Positions 29,614 to 38,583 of a DNA stretch of 64,000 bases are shown here, piece by piece. The stretch is from CAVSMC01 sp963798655 (GTDB lineage Bacteria; Pseudomonadota; Gammaproteobacteria; Burkholderiales; Casimicrobiaceae): assembly GCA_963798655.1 (NCBI GenBank), contig CAWCUH010000001.1, positions 372,001 to 436,000 on the forward strand, in the 5' to 3' direction. Position 1 is the stretch's first letter. Every line of letters starts with the position of its first letter. Under the pieces are notes generated by a model that worked only from the letters and a program-made list of their open reading frames with translations, made no database searches and had not been told where the DNA came from. The translations under genes were made by a program, and so were the position numbers.

Positions 29614-30515
29614 CCGACTTCGAGCGACGCGCCGAGCAGCGACTGCAGCGCCGCGCGCTGCGGCGCGTCGGCGGCAATCGCCCGCCGCAGCAGGAAATCG
29701 AGCACGACGAGGCTCGCATCGGCGGTCACGACGTCGGGGCCGCACGCGTTTGCGATGAGCCGCGCGGCGACGTCGAGCGTCACGCAGCGGTGCTCGACCG
29801 CTTCGCCGTCCTGGTTGCGCGGCTCGAAATCGGGAGTCAGTTCGAGGTCGTGGACGAAGATCGTCTCGCGCTGCAGGCCGTCGCGCTGCTCGCGACAGAT
29901 CGTCAGTCTGCCCGCCGATCGTGCGTGCCGCGCGACGTCGCTCGCGATGCCCGCTTCCTCCCACGCCTCCTTGATGAGCGTTGCGCGCACCGGGTCGGCG
30001 TCGCGCGCGATCGCGCCGTCGGCCGCGATGCCGCCGCCGACGAGATTGTCGAGCCGACCGGGATCGATCGCCTTGGTCGGGCTGCGCCGAGCGAACCACA
30101 GCGCAAGCGAGCCGTCGGAGCGGCGCACGTAGCCGTTCGCGTGCGCGGCGTGCGTGCGAATGCCGAAATAGCGGGCCGCCGCGCGCTCGAGCAGGAACAG
30201 CGGCGGCGCGCCGAACTGCGGCACGACGGCGTAGCGCTCGTCACGCCATGCGGTGAGCTCGCGCTCGCGCTCGAGCTCGCGGGCGACGCGCTGCATCGCC
30301 TCGGTGCGCATCGTCGCCGTGCGCAAGCTCGGCGTGAATCGGATGCAGCGCGCGTGCGCAACGAAGACGTCGGTGAAGCGCGCGATCCGCGACGCGCGCT
30401 CGTCGTCGAGGCAGCCGACGGCGACGCCATCAACGACCAGCGGACGATAACGTCTTGCGGGAGGCGCGAGCTCGGCGCGTAGCCGCTCGGCGATCGCGGG
30501 TAGAATATCGTCCAT
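29610..30515 (-). CDS. Nudix hydrolase with DUF4743 N-terminal domain
   Basis: A 301-residue protein: an N-terminal DUF4743-like domain (about 1-115) followed by a Nudix domain with the core helix [11 protein letters not shown], where lysine replaces the usual Arg of REUxEExGU. Fungal and bacterial relatives with this layout dephosphorylate damaged thiamine diphosphate (family knowledge), which I take as the most likely role. The start ATG is 27 bases from the divergent HAD gene; a minus-strand TACAAT at 30528-30533 would give a very short leader. Its stop codon is interlocked with that of phnW. Confidence 0.85.
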   Translation of the reverse strand: MDDILPAIAERLRAELAPPARRYRPLVVDGVAVGCLDDERASRIARFTDVFVAHARCIRFTPSLRTATMRTEAMQRVARELERERELTAWRDERYAVVPQFGAPPLFLLERAAARYFGIRTHAAHANGYVRRSDGSLALWFARRSPTKAIDPGRLDNLVGGGIAADGAIARDADPVRATLIKEAWEEAGIASDVARHARSAGRLTICREQRDGLQRETIFVHDLELTPDFEPRNQDGEAVEHRCVTLDVAARLIANACGPDVVTADASLVVLDFLLRRAIAADAPQRAALQSLLGASLEVG

Positions 30516-30542
30516 CGCCACGCGTTCATTGTAGTCCGCCAA

Positions 30543-31214
30543 GTGCCTGCCGACGTTCTCGCGCTGTTCGACATGGACCATACGCTGTTGCCGCACGACA
30601 GCGACGAGCAGTGGGTCGAGTTCCTGATCGGCGAAGGCGAGCTCGACCGCGGCGTCTACGAGGAAGCGAACCACGCGTTGATCGCTCGTTACAACCGTGG
30701 CGAGGCGGGGCCGATCGAGTTCACCGAGTTCTACCTGTCGACGCTGGTCGGCGCGGACGCATCGAGGCTCGAGGCGCTGCGCGATCGTTATCTCGCGACC
30801 AATGTTCGGCCGAGCATTTCCGACAAGGCGCGAGCTCTCGTGAACAAGCATTTGCAGGCCGCCGACATCACGGTGATCACGACGGCGGTGTCGACGTTCC
30901 TCGCGCAGGCGATCGCCGCCGAGTTCGGCGTGACCGACGTGATCGCCACCGAGCCCGAGATCGCCGACGGGCGCTACACTGGCCGCGTCGTCGGCACGCC
31001 GAACATGCGCGAGGGCAAGGTCGAGCGGTTGCATGGATGGCTCGCGGCGCGCGGGCGCCGGCTCGCCGACTTCCGCGAAGTGTGGGCGTACGCCGACTCG
31101 CAGAACGACCTCGCGCTGCTGTCGCACGTGACGAACCCGGTGGCGGTCAACGCCGATCCGGTGCTCGCCGTGCACGCGCGCCACAAGGGCTGGCCTATCG
31201 TCCAGATCAACTGA
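30543..31214 (+). CDS. HAD-IB family phosphatase (SerB-like)
   Basis: A 223-residue HAD hydrolase with motif I FDMDHTLL (nucleophile and acid/base aspartates), motif II in ITTAVSTFL and motif [12 protein letters not shown], plus the helical cap of the subfamily IB hydrolases. Members include phosphoserine phosphatase and other small phosphomonoesterases; the substrate is not resolved. The start is GTG. The stop overlaps the folD ATG by one base, so the two are coupled. A TAGAAT box at 30501-30506, inside the start of the divergent Nudix gene, could be its -10. Confidence 0.85.
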   Translation: MPADVLALFDMDHTLLPHDSDEQWVEFLIGEGELDRGVYEEANHALIARYNRGEAGPIEFTEFYLSTLVGADASRLEALRDRYLATNVRPSISDKARALVNKHLQAADITVITTAVSTFLAQAIAAEFGVTDVIATEPEIADGRYTGRVVGTPNMREGKVERLHGWLAARGRRLADFREVWAYADSQNDLALLSHVTNPVAVNADPVLAVHARHKGWPIVQIN

Positions 31215-32068
31215 TGACAGCGCGAATCATCGATGGCAAGGCAAGGGCCGCGCGACTCGCCGCCGACGTCGCGGACGCGGTCGCGGCGCGCACCGCATCC
31301 GGCCGGCCGGCACCGGGGCTTGCCGTCGTGCTCGTCGGCGAGAACGCCGCCTCGCAGGTCTACGTGCGTAACAAGCGGCGCACCACCGACACCGTCGGCA
31401 TGCGATCGTTCGCGCACGACCTGCGCGCCGACGTGTCGCAGAGCGACCTGCTCGCGCTGATCGAGCGGCTCAACGCCGATGCCGCGGTGAACGGCATCCT
31501 CGTGCAGCTGCCGCTGCCGAAGCACATCGATGCCGACAGGATCACCGAGGCGATCGATCCGCGCAAGGACGTCGACGGCTTCCATCCGTACAACATCGGG
31601 CGACTGGTGCTGAAGCGCCCGCTGCTGCGGCCCTGCACGCCCTATGGCTGCATGACGCTGCTCGCCGAAACCGGCGAGGATCTGGTCGGCAAGCATGCGG
31701 TCATCGTCGGCCAGTCGAACATCGTCGGGCGGCCGATGGCGCTCGAGCTCCTGATGGCGCGCTGCACGGTGACGGTGTGCCACTCTGCCACGCGGGACTT
31801 GGCCGACGTCGTGCGCGAGGGCGACATCGTCGTCGCCGCCGTCGGCAAGCCGGCGTTCGTCCGCGGCGAATGGATCAAGCCGGGTGCGATCGTCATCGAC
31901 GTCGGCATCAATCGTCGCCCCGACGGCAAGCTTGTCGGCGACGTCGACTACGCGCCGGCCGCCGAGCGTGCGGCCTGGATCACGCCGGTGCCCGGCGGCG
32001 TCGGCCCGATGACGATCGCAACGCTGCTCGCGAACACGCTGCGCGCCGCCGAGCTGCAGGGCGGCTGA
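31214..32068 (+). CDS. folD: Methylenetetrahydrofolate dehydrogenase/cyclohydrolase
   Basis: A 284-residue bifunctional folate enzyme interconverting 5,10-methylene-, methenyl- and 10-formyl-THF. The active-site lysine lies in [10 protein letters not shown], the substrate-site aspartate in [16 protein letters not shown], and the NADP-binding Rossmann motif is [11 protein letters not shown]. The C-terminal [18 protein letters not shown] is the family signature. The ATG overlaps the HAD stop. It is a housekeeping gene, though its place close to the FAD/GcvT locus could be functionally convenient for one-carbon recovery. Confidence 0.95.
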   Translation: MTARIIDGKARAARLAADVADAVAARTASGRPAPGLAVVLVGENAASQVYVRNKRRTTDTVGMRSFAHDLRADVSQSDLLALIERLNADAAVNGILVQLPLPKHIDADRITEAIDPRKDVDGFHPYNIGRLVLKRPLLRPCTPYGCMTLLAETGEDLVGKHAVIVGQSNIVGRPMALELLMARCTVTVCHSATRDLADVVREGDIVVAAVGKPAFVRGEWIKPGAIVIDVGINRRPDGKLVGDVDYAPAAERAAWITPVPGGVGPMTIATLLANTLRAAELQGG

Positions 32069-32071
32069 CGC

Positions 32072-33373
32072 TCACGGCGCGGCGACCGGCGCGGCGTCGC
32101 GATGACGCAGCAGCAGCCGATCGATCGACGCGAGAAGGTCGTGCAACGGACGGAAGTCTTCGAACAGCGCGTCGTCGCCCGGCGATGCTCCGCTCGGCGC
32201 GAGCTCGGCGCGCACGGCGTCGAAGATCTCGCCGAACGTACGCTGTCCGTCGATTCGCGACAGGACGTGCCGCCCGTAGCGGCCGGGATCGGCGATCGCG
32301 CGCACGCCGCTATGCTGATGCGTGAGCAGAAAGGGCCGGTTGCCATGACGCGCGAGGAGCGCTGCGAGTGCGGCACCGCTCACCGGCTCGTGGAACAGGA
32401 ACGGCACGTAGTCGCGCGCGCCGTACGGCGCGCGACGTGATCCGCGCGTCGCGTAGAACGTATGCACGATCACGGTGCCCGACAGCAGCTCGGCGATCTC
32501 GTGGCGGCGTCGCGCGGGCAGTGCGGAGATTTCATCGATCAGCGCTGCGTGATCGGGCCCGAGCGTGAACGCCGGTTCGTACGCCGAGCGGCCGCGCTGC
32601 GCGTCGGTCAGCTCGAGATGCAACCCGCGGCGATCGACGAGCCATTCGTGGACTTCGCCGATCGCATACGGACGATCGATTGCACGCAGCAGCAGATCGA
32701 CGATGCCGGCGTCGCCGAACGCAATGTGGTCGCGATGCAGCGGCTCGGTGCGCTTGAACCAGTTCGTCGGCGGCAGCGTCGCGAGCACCTGTCGCGCGGT
32801 CGCGATGCGTTGGTCGAGCGGGTCGCCGTCGTCGTCGAGCAGCCGCAGCAGCGCCTGCAGCTGATGGACGCCGACGCGCCCGGGCGTCGCGTGGAGCATC
32901 AGCCCGAGCGCGCCGTCCGGCGCGAGCGACGAAAGAAGCGCATCGAGCGCTGCGTCGGGATCGTCGAGATGGTGCAGCAACCCGACGCCATTGATGTAAT
33001 CGAACGCGCCGAGGCCGAGCTGCGGCAAGGACAGCAGCGAATCGCGAACGAAGCGGATATTGGCGAGACCGCGAAGCTGCGCGCGCTCGCGCGCGATCGC
33101 GACGCCCGCTTCCGTTGCGTCGAGATGCACGACCTCGGCGTTCGTATCGCGCAACTGCTCGGCCAGGAAGATCGTAGCGTCGCCGGTGCCACCGCTCGCG
33201 ACGAGCGCGCGAAAGCCGTCGCGAAACGTCTGCCGGCCGGCGAACCCGTAGTGGTTGAGCATCGGCAGAGCGTCGAGCCACGTGCGCACGAGGCGCCGCG
33301 TCTCTTCGCCGCGATTCCACGGCGGGTACGGCAGCGCCGCGTACTGGGGCCGCGCGGCGTCGGCAGTGCTCAC
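32072..33373 (-). CDS. SAM-dependent methyltransferase, function unknown
   Basis: A 433-residue protein. The N-terminal part has a class I SAM fold: glycine motif VASGGTGDATIFLAEQL (about 60-77), acidic motif VVHLDATEAGVAIARERAQL, and DYINGVGLLHHLDDPDAALDAL. The C-terminal part (about 230-433) is a less familiar domain with MLRD-free winged-helix-like stretches and SRIDGQRTFGEIFDAV, which resembles the residue pattern of PqqD-like or HTH tails. The start is the GTG overlapping the aldehyde dehydrogenase stop (GTGA). The YPPWNRGEE near the N-terminus is seen in uncharacterised proteobacterial methyltransferases. Substrate unknown. Confidence 0.7.
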   Translation of the reverse strand: MSTADAARPQYAALPYPPWNRGEETRRLVRTWLDALPMLNHYGFAGRQTFRDGFRALVASGGTGDATIFLAEQLRDTNAEVVHLDATEAGVAIARERAQLRGLANIRFVRDSLLSLPQLGLGAFDYINGVGLLHHLDDPDAALDALLSSLAPDGALGLMLHATPGRVGVHQLQALLRLLDDDGDPLDQRIATARQVLATLPPTNWFKRTEPLHRDHIAFGDAGIVDLLLRAIDRPYAIGEVHEWLVDRRGLHLELTDAQRGRSAYEPAFTLGPDHAALIDEISALPARRRHEIAELLSGTVIVHTFYATRGSRRAPYGARDYVPFLFHEPVSGAALAALLARHGNRPFLLTHQHSGVRAIADPGRYGRHVLSRIDGQRTFGEIFDAVRAELAPSGASPGDDALFEDFRPLHDLLASIDRLLLRHRDAAPVAAP

Positions 33374-34752
33374 GCGCTGCGCAGGTGCCACGCTTTTGGC
33401 CGCGTGAACGTCTGGATGCCGTACGTCGACAACGTGAGGCCGATGCCCGAGCGGCCGACACCGGACCACGGCAGCCGCGGGCTCACGCGGTCGCAGCAGT
33501 TCCAGTACACGCTGCCCGAGTGCACGCGCGCGAGGATGCGTCGCGCGCGCTTCTGGTCGGCGGAGTAGACGCCTGCGGTAAGACCATACTCGGTGTCGTT
33601 CATCAGATCGACCGCGGCGTCGTCATCGGCGACGGCCTGGATGCCGATGATCGGTCCGAAGCTCTCGTCGCGCATGAGCGCCATCGAATGGTCGACGTCG
33701 GCGAACACCGTGGGCTCGAACCAGTTGCCCTTCGCGAAAACACCGGAGAGCTTGGCGATGCGACCGCCGAGCAGCAGCTTCGCGCCCTTCTTCCTCGCGT
33801 CGACGACCTGCTGCTTCAGTACGTCGAGCTGAGGCCGGCGGGTGATCGCGCCGATATACGTCGACTCGTCCATCGGGTCGCCCGTCTTGTAGGTCTTCAC
33901 CTCGGCCACGAATGCATCGACGAACGAACGATAGATCGATTCGTGCACGTAGATGCGTTCGACCGAGCAGCACGACTGCCCCGTGTTGTAGAACGCGCCG
34001 TCGGCGAGGCCCGCCGCGGCCGCTTTCACATCGACGTCGTCGCAGACGTACACCGGATCCTTGCCGCCGAGCTCCAACTGGACCTTGATCATCCGGCGTC
34101 CGGCGATCGCGGCGATCTTCGCGCCGGTCGCGTACGAGCCGGTGAAGAACACGCCGTCGACAGGCTGGCGCAGCAGCGCGGCGCCCGTCGCGCCGTCGCC
34201 GACGACGGGAACGAAGACGTCCGCCGGGACGCCCGATTCGTGCAGCATCTCGCCGATGTGGATGCCGGTGAGCGTCGCGTATTCCGAGGGCTTGTAGAGA
34301 ACGGCATTGCCGGCGACGAGCGCCGGCACGAAAACGTTGCTGCCGACGAAGTACGGATAGTTCCACGCGGAGATGTTCGCGACGACGCCGAGCGGCTCGT
34401 GCGAGATCCGCTCCTCGAGCTTGCCGGGCTCGGCATGGACCTTCTCGTCGCGCAGCGTGCGCGCCGACTCGGCGAGAAAGAAGTCGAGCCGCGCAAGAAG
34501 GCCGTTCAATTCGTTTCGCGATTGACGGATCGGCTTGCCGACTTCCTGCGTCAGCGTGCGCGCGAGCGTCTCGCGCATCGCGACGACGCGCTCGCGAAAG
34601 CGCGCGATCGCGGCAATGCGCTTGGCGATCGGCATGCCCGCCCATCGCGGCTGACCCGCGCGCGCCGACTCGTACTTGCGCTTCACCGCGGCGAGATTGT
34701 CGGCAACGATGTCGATCAGTGCCGCGCCGGTGGCGGGATTGACGATCTTCAT
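33370..34752 (-). CDS. NAD(P)-dependent aldehyde dehydrogenase
   Basis: A 460-residue aldehyde dehydrogenase with ISAWNYPYFVGSNVFVPALVAGN (NAD site; shown in pieces: SAWNYPYF and PALVAGN), FFTGSYATGAKIAA, VQLELGGKDPVYV (general-base Glu), and FYNTGQSCCSVERIYV with the catalytic cysteine in SCC. It is third in a leftward operon after the iron alcohol dehydrogenase and amidotransferase-like genes, consistent with stepwise alcohol to aldehyde to acid oxidation. Its exact substrate is not evident; gamma-aminobutyraldehyde-type compounds fit the PuuD-like neighbour. Confidence 0.9.
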   Translation of the reverse strand: MKIVNPATGAALIDIVADNLAAVKRKYESARAGQPRWAGMPIAKRIAAIARFRERVVAMRETLARTLTQEVGKPIRQSRNELNGLLARLDFFLAESARTLRDEKVHAEPGKLEERISHEPLGVVANISAWNYPYFVGSNVFVPALVAGNAVLYKPSEYATLTGIHIGEMLHESGVPADVFVPVVGDGATGAALLRQPVDGVFFTGSYATGAKIAAIAGRRMIKVQLELGGKDPVYVCDDVDVKAAAAGLADGAFYNTGQSCCSVERIYVHESIYRSFVDAFVAEVKTYKTGDPMDESTYIGAITRRPQLDVLKQQVVDARKKGAKLLLGGRIAKLSGVFAKGNWFEPTVFADVDHSMALMRDESFGPIIGIQAVADDDAAVDLMNDTEYGLTAGVYSADQKRARRILARVHSGSVYWNCCDRVSPRLPWSGVGRSGIGLTLSTYGIQTFTRPKAWHLRSA

Positions 34753-34768
34753 CAGCGATCGTGGCGTG

Positions 34769-35557
34769 TCAGAGCGCGAATGCCGCGGACTTGTGCCGGC
34801 CCGCCGCCGCGAGGAAGTCGTCGAGGATCGGCGTGTCGTCGACGAGCGAGCGGTCGGTCGGATCGTGGAACTCGGGATGCCACTGCACGGCGAACACGTA
34901 GCCGGGACCTTTCCAGCGCAGCGCCTCGATGACGTGATCGGGCTCCGAGCGCGCCTCGACGACGAGGTCGCGGCCGACGTCCCTCACCGCCTGGTGGTGG
35001 ATCGAGTTCGTCTTCACGACGGCAGTGCCGGCGTAGAGTTTCGCGAGCGGCGTGCCGTCGACGAACGACGTCGCATGGCAGTTGCGCTCGTAGATCGTCC
35101 AGTTGCGGTGGTTGAGCGCCGCCGGCAGCTGAGTGGCGAGATCCTGGTAGAGCGTGCCGCCCTGCGCGACGTTGATCACCTGCAGGCCGCGGCAGACGCC
35201 GAGGACGGGCTTCTGCCGCGTCATGAACGCGCGCAGCAGAGCGATTTCGTACTCGTCGCGGATGCGATCGCCGTTCCACTCGGGTCGCAGCGGCTCTTCG
35301 CCGTACGTCTGCGGACAGACGTCCGAGCCGCCCATCAGCACGAGGCCGTCGAGCTCGTCGGCGTACGCGTCGGTCGTCGCCTTGCTGCCCGCGCGCCGCG
35401 TGCGCCCTTCCGGCGAGGGGACCATGAAGGCGAGCACGTCGCGCTGCATCAGCCAATGCGCGACGTTCTGCTCGATGTACTGCAGCGTCATTCCCTTGAA
35501 GATCGGACGCTGCGGATCCTCGTGGAAGAAGCACGCCGAGATGCCGATCTTCAGCAT
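34769..35557 (-). CDS. Gamma-glutamyl-gamma-aminobutyrate hydrolase-like (class I GATase)
   Basis: A 262-residue class I glutamine amidotransferase-fold hydrolase. The nucleophile elbow is VLGVCRGLQVINVAQGG and the catalytic His-Glu pair lies in VQWHPEFHD. The N-terminal ISACFFHEDPQRPIFKG and the GLVLMGGSDVCPQTYGEE region match the PuuD group, which hydrolyses gamma-glutamyl-GABA. It lies 3 bases after the iron alcohol dehydrogenase and 16 before the aldehyde dehydrogenase. The matching PuuA-like ligase is about 20 kb away in this window. Confidence 0.85.
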   Translation of the reverse strand: MLKIGISACFFHEDPQRPIFKGMTLQYIEQNVAHWLMQRDVLAFMVPSPEGRTRRAGSKATTDAYADELDGLVLMGGSDVCPQTYGEEPLRPEWNGDRIRDEYEIALLRAFMTRQKPVLGVCRGLQVINVAQGGTLYQDLATQLPAALNHRNWTIYERNCHATSFVDGTPLAKLYAGTAVVKTNSIHHQAVRDVGRDLVVEARSEPDHVIEALRWKGPGYVFAVQWHPEFHDPTDRSLVDDTPILDDFLAAAGRHKSAAFAL

Positions 35558-35560
35558 CCG

Positions 35561-36736
35561 TCAGAGCGCCGCAGTGAAAATGCGCTCGAAATCGGCCGCC
35601 GTGCACAGCCGCGGATTCGTCTGGTGGCAGATGTCCTTCATCGCGATGTCCACCAGCGCGGGCACGTCGGCGCGGGTGACCGGCCGCACGCTTTTCGTCG
35701 CCCCGATCGTCGCCGGAATCCCGATGTCCGCCTTCAGCTTTACGAGCCAGTCGATCAGCGACTGCGCAGCCGCCGATTCGCTCGCGGCCGCGGCACCGGG
35801 CACGCCGGCGACACGGGCGAGCTCGGCCATCCTCGCCGTCGCCGCCGGCAGGTTGAAGAGCATCACGTGATCGATCATCACGCCGTTCGCGAGGCCATGA
35901 TGAAAATCGACGACCGTCGACAATGCGTGCGCGCACGAATGCACGGCGCCGAGATCCTTCTGGAACGCGGTCGCGCCCATCATCGACGCCATCATCATGT
36001 CCGAGCGCGCGGCGAGGTCGCGCGGCTCGCGCACGGCGGCCGGCAGCGCGCGCGCAGCGATGCGTACGCCCTCGAGCGCAATGCCGTCGCACAACGGGTG
36101 ATACGCCGGCGACAGGTAGCTCTCGATGTTGTGCGTCAACGCATCCATGCCGGTCGCGGCGGTGACTCCGGCCGGCAGGCCAAGCGTCAGCTCGGGATCG
36201 GCGAACACCGCCTTCGCGAGGATCTTTGGCGAAAAGACGATTCGCTTCACGTGCGTGTCGTCTTCCGACACGACGCTCGAGCGGCCGACCTCCGACCCAG
36301 TGCCGGATGTCGTCGGCAGCGCGACGAAATGAGGGATCGCATCCGGCATGGCGCGCGCATTCGGGTGGTCCCATGCGTACTCGATCGCGTCGCCACCGTG
36401 CGTGCCGAGAACACCGACGATCTTCGCGACGTCGAGCGCCGCGCCGCCGCCGAATCCGATCACGCAGTCGGCTCCGTGCCCGCGAAATGCCTGCCCGCCG
36501 GCGTTCGCCTGGGACGCGGTGGGATTGCCGGACACGCCGTCGAACACGGCGACCTGCAGCCCCGCCTCGCGCAACGACGCGACAAACGCCTGTGCGACCG
36601 GCAACTGCGCGAGCGCGCGGTCGGTGACGACGAGCGGGCGCGCGTGAGCGCGCTCCCGCAGGTGCCCGCCGACGAGCGCGGACGCACCGGGGCCGAAATG
36701 GATCGTCGTCGGAAACGCAAAGCGGTGGATAGTCAT
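35561..36736 (-). CDS. Iron-containing alcohol dehydrogenase
   Basis: A 391-residue group III dehydrogenase. Visible features are the N-terminal FPTTIHFGPGA, the NAD-binding GFGGGAALDVAK, PTTSGTGSEVGRSSVV, and the metal ligands in TGMDALTHNIESY, CAHALSTVVDFHHGLANGVM. It is the first gene of the operon with PuuD-like, aldehyde dehydrogenase and methyltransferase genes. Upstream in-frame residues look like non-coding and the start at MTIHRFAFP is chosen. A diverged copy of its first 14 residues survives as a fragment at about 38.5 kb. Confidence 0.92.
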   Translation of the reverse strand: MTIHRFAFPTTIHFGPGASALVGGHLRERAHARPLVVTDRALAQLPVAQAFVASLREAGLQVAVFDGVSGNPTASQANAGGQAFRGHGADCVIGFGGGAALDVAKIVGVLGTHGGDAIEYAWDHPNARAMPDAIPHFVALPTTSGTGSEVGRSSVVSEDDTHVKRIVFSPKILAKAVFADPELTLGLPAGVTAATGMDALTHNIESYLSPAYHPLCDGIALEGVRIAARALPAAVREPRDLAARSDMMMASMMGATAFQKDLGAVHSCAHALSTVVDFHHGLANGVMIDHVMLFNLPAATARMAELARVAGVPGAAAASESAAAQSLIDWLVKLKADIGIPATIGATKSVRPVTRADVPALVDIAMKDICHQTNPRLCTAADFERIFTAAL

Positions 36737-36829
36737 GGCGTGAACGCAGTGTCGCGAACGGTGCGCGGCCGGCCGGCGAACGATGCGCGCTCGGCAAGGC
36801 AATGACGCATCGTCGATATCCCGTCGTCC

Positions 36830-36835
36830 TTTATA
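36830..36835 (-). promoter_or_regulatory. Possible -10 box for the alcohol dehydrogenase operon
   Basis: On the minus strand TATAAA at 36830-36835 lies in a small AT-rich patch (AAAATCTGATATAAAGG) within a GC-rich 155-base gap. It would give a leader of about 90 bases. No good -35 is visible 16-18 bases upstream, so an activator may be needed. Confidence 0.35.
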
Positions 36836-36891
36836 TCAGATTTTGCGCTCGCTTCCGGTACGCGCGCTGTCGGAGCGTGCGTGCGGTCGCG

Positions 36892-38133
36892 TCACTCATG
36901 CGGCGCAGTCGCAGCGAGCAGGCGCAGCGCAGGCGTCGAGTAGATCGCATCACCGGACAGCAGCCACGACGCCAACTGGCCCACCAGCGCGGCGATCACC
37001 AGCGGCGGCGCAAGGAAGTACTGGCCCGAACTCTCGATCGCGAACGCAGCCGCGGTGAGCGGCGTGCGGGTCGCCGCCGCGAGGAACGCCGACATGCCCG
37101 ACAGCACCATGACGATCGCCGGGACGTCGGCGAACGTGTCGCGCAAAGCGTTGCCGATGCCGGAGCCGATCGCAATCGACGGTCCGAACAAGCCTCCGGC
37201 GAGTCCCATCCAGAAGCACAGCAGCGTCGCGATCGCCTTCACCATCGGATACACGGCGGACACGAAATCGCCGCTCACCATGCGCTCGATCTCCAATTCG
37301 CCGGTTCCGTGAATCGCGTGATCGGACATCAACGACAGCGGAACGATCAGCGCGGCGGCGGCGAATGTGCAAAGCAGCGGTCGACGCGAGCGCCACGACG
37401 CGAGCAGCCGTGGCAAGCCCACGACTGCCTTGGCGAACAGCACGCCGCACACGGCGGCGATCGCGGCCGCCGCAAGCGATGCACGCAACGTCGTGCCGTC
37501 CAGGCGTACCGCGCGCACCGTCGCGAAGCGTGCGCCCGTTCCCGAGGCGAACGCGGCGACGATGCTGCCGATTGCCGCTGCGACGGCGATCCACGGCAGC
37601 CTGCGCCACGACGCCGGCCTCAACTGCTCGATCGCGAACAGCAATCCCGCGACCGGCGTGTTGTAGGCGGCGGCGACGCCGGCCGACGCGCCGACGGCGA
37701 GCGACATGCGTGCCGTTTCGGCGTCGTGCGCGCCGCCGGCATGCGTCGATACGGCGCGCACGACCGCCGAAGCGAGCGACACGCTGGGACCCTGGCGCCC
37801 TACCGATGCGCCGAAGAACAGTGCTGCGAGCGTCAGCACGGCCCTTCGTACGGCATCACCGAGCGACGCCCACTCGCCGCGCCGACGGGCATCCGGCGTC
37901 GCATAGGCGGCGACAGTGTGCGAAACGCCGCTGCCGGCCGTCCCCTCGCGTTGGGCAACATAGGCGACCAGGCCGAGCGCGACCGGAGCCGCGAGCATCG
38001 ACGGCCGCCAGGCGTCGAGCAGCGCTGCGTACGCGTGCTCCGCCGCGTAACTCGCGGCCTCGAAGCCCACGGTGGCTGCCGCCGCGGCGGCGCACGACAC
38101 GAAGAGCAGCAGATCGCGCCTTGGATCGATCAC
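36892..38133 (-). CDS. CLC-family chloride channel/antiporter, gating Glu replaced by Gln
   Basis: A 413-residue protein with about 12 hydrophobic helices. The three CLC selectivity motifs are recognisable: GSGVSHT for GSGIP, GRQGPSVSL for GREGP, and GLFGPSIAIG for GxFxP. The glutamate of GREGP, which gates chloride and carries protons in antiporters, is glutamine here. In studied homologues that change uncouples proton exchange, so the protein may conduct chloride passively or carry another anion. No C-terminal CBS domains. The gene stands alone, with a degraded IS upstream. Confidence 0.88.
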   Translation of the reverse strand: MIDPRRDLLLFVSCAAAAAATVGFEAASYAAEHAYAALLDAWRPSMLAAPVALGLVAYVAQREGTAGSGVSHTVAAYATPDARRRGEWASLGDAVRRAVLTLAALFFGASVGRQGPSVSLASAVVRAVSTHAGGAHDAETARMSLAVGASAGVAAAYNTPVAGLLFAIEQLRPASWRRLPWIAVAAAIGSIVAAFASGTGARFATVRAVRLDGTTLRASLAAAAIAAVCGVLFAKAVVGLPRLLASWRSRRPLLCTFAAAALIVPLSLMSDHAIHGTGELEIERMVSGDFVSAVYPMVKAIATLLCFWMGLAGGLFGPSIAIGSGIGNALRDTFADVPAIVMVLSGMSAFLAAATRTPLTAAAFAIESSGQYFLAPPLVIAALVGQLASWLLSGDAIYSTPALRLLAATAPHE

Positions 38134-38175
38134 GAGCGAATCGCAGGCGCACTAAGCCGGTGGCGCATTCGTCGC

Positions 38176-38512
38176 TAGTGTACTAAGTTAATAATTCGTT
38201 GAATCATTTCGCTTCGCGTTGCTGTCTCGAGTCAGTGTTGTTTAGACAGCGAAGGGGGCGATGGCGGGCAGACCCAAGGCGCAGCGGATGTTGAGCGCAG
38301 CCGAGCGTGAACGGCTGGAAGCAGCAGTGCGCAAGCGTTCGGCGTTGCGCTCGCGGATTGTGCTCAATCGCGCCGGTGGGGCACACAATCACAATCACGA
38401 CGTGGCGAAGCGGCTGCGGCGCACGCCGAAGACCGAATGCGAGGGGGCAATCGTTTCGTGCGGCTTCGTTTGGACGGCTTGCTCGATGCGCCGCGCCCAG
38501 GCGCGCCGAGCG
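38176..38512 (+). mobile_element. IS630-family insertion sequence remnant
   Basis: The stretch begins with an AT-rich end typical of IS630 elements (CTAGTGTACTAAGTTAATAA from 38175). It contains a transposase start at 38261 (MAGRPKAQRMLSAAERERLE, then ALRSRIVLNRAGG) which then changes frame near 38430-38440 into NRFVRLRLDGLLDAPRPGAP, the next conserved part of the IS630 helix-turn-helix region. The DDE catalytic part and the second end are missing. It is an inactive 5' fragment in an otherwise gene-poor interval. Confidence 0.75.
38261..38512 (+). pseudogene. Frameshifted, truncated IS630 transposase
   Basis: Residues read in the first frame match the N-terminal DNA-binding part of IS630 transposases up to LRRTPKT; the continuation RFVRLRLDGLLDAPRPGAPS is in the next frame, so at least one indel has occurred. 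Translation stops matching at about 38512, where an unrelated alcohol dehydrogenase fragment begins. About 80 of roughly 350 expected residues remain. Confidence 0.72.
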
Positions 38513-38514
38513 GA

Positions 38515-38583
38515 CCACGCACCCGGACCGAAATGGATCGTCGTCGGAAAGGCGAACCGGTCATCATCATGTCGGTGGCACAT
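38515..38583 (-). pseudogene. 5' fragment of a second iron-containing alcohol dehydrogenase
   Basis: On the minus strand the sequence encodes RFAFPTTIHFGPGA, identical over 14 residues to the N-terminus of the intact dehydrogenase at 35561-36736. Over those 42 bases I count 5 differences, all at third codon positions, so this is a diverged homologue rather than a fresh duplication. After GPGA the similarity ends at the join with the IS630 remnant. Nothing of the dehydrogenase body remains. Confidence 0.7.

Noticed and set aside
31214..32068. folD as a dedicated part of the phosphonate demethylation route
   Set aside because: It is coupled to a HAD phosphatase, is separated from the phn operons by the convergent Nudix gene, and is an essential housekeeping gene found in most neighbourhoods.
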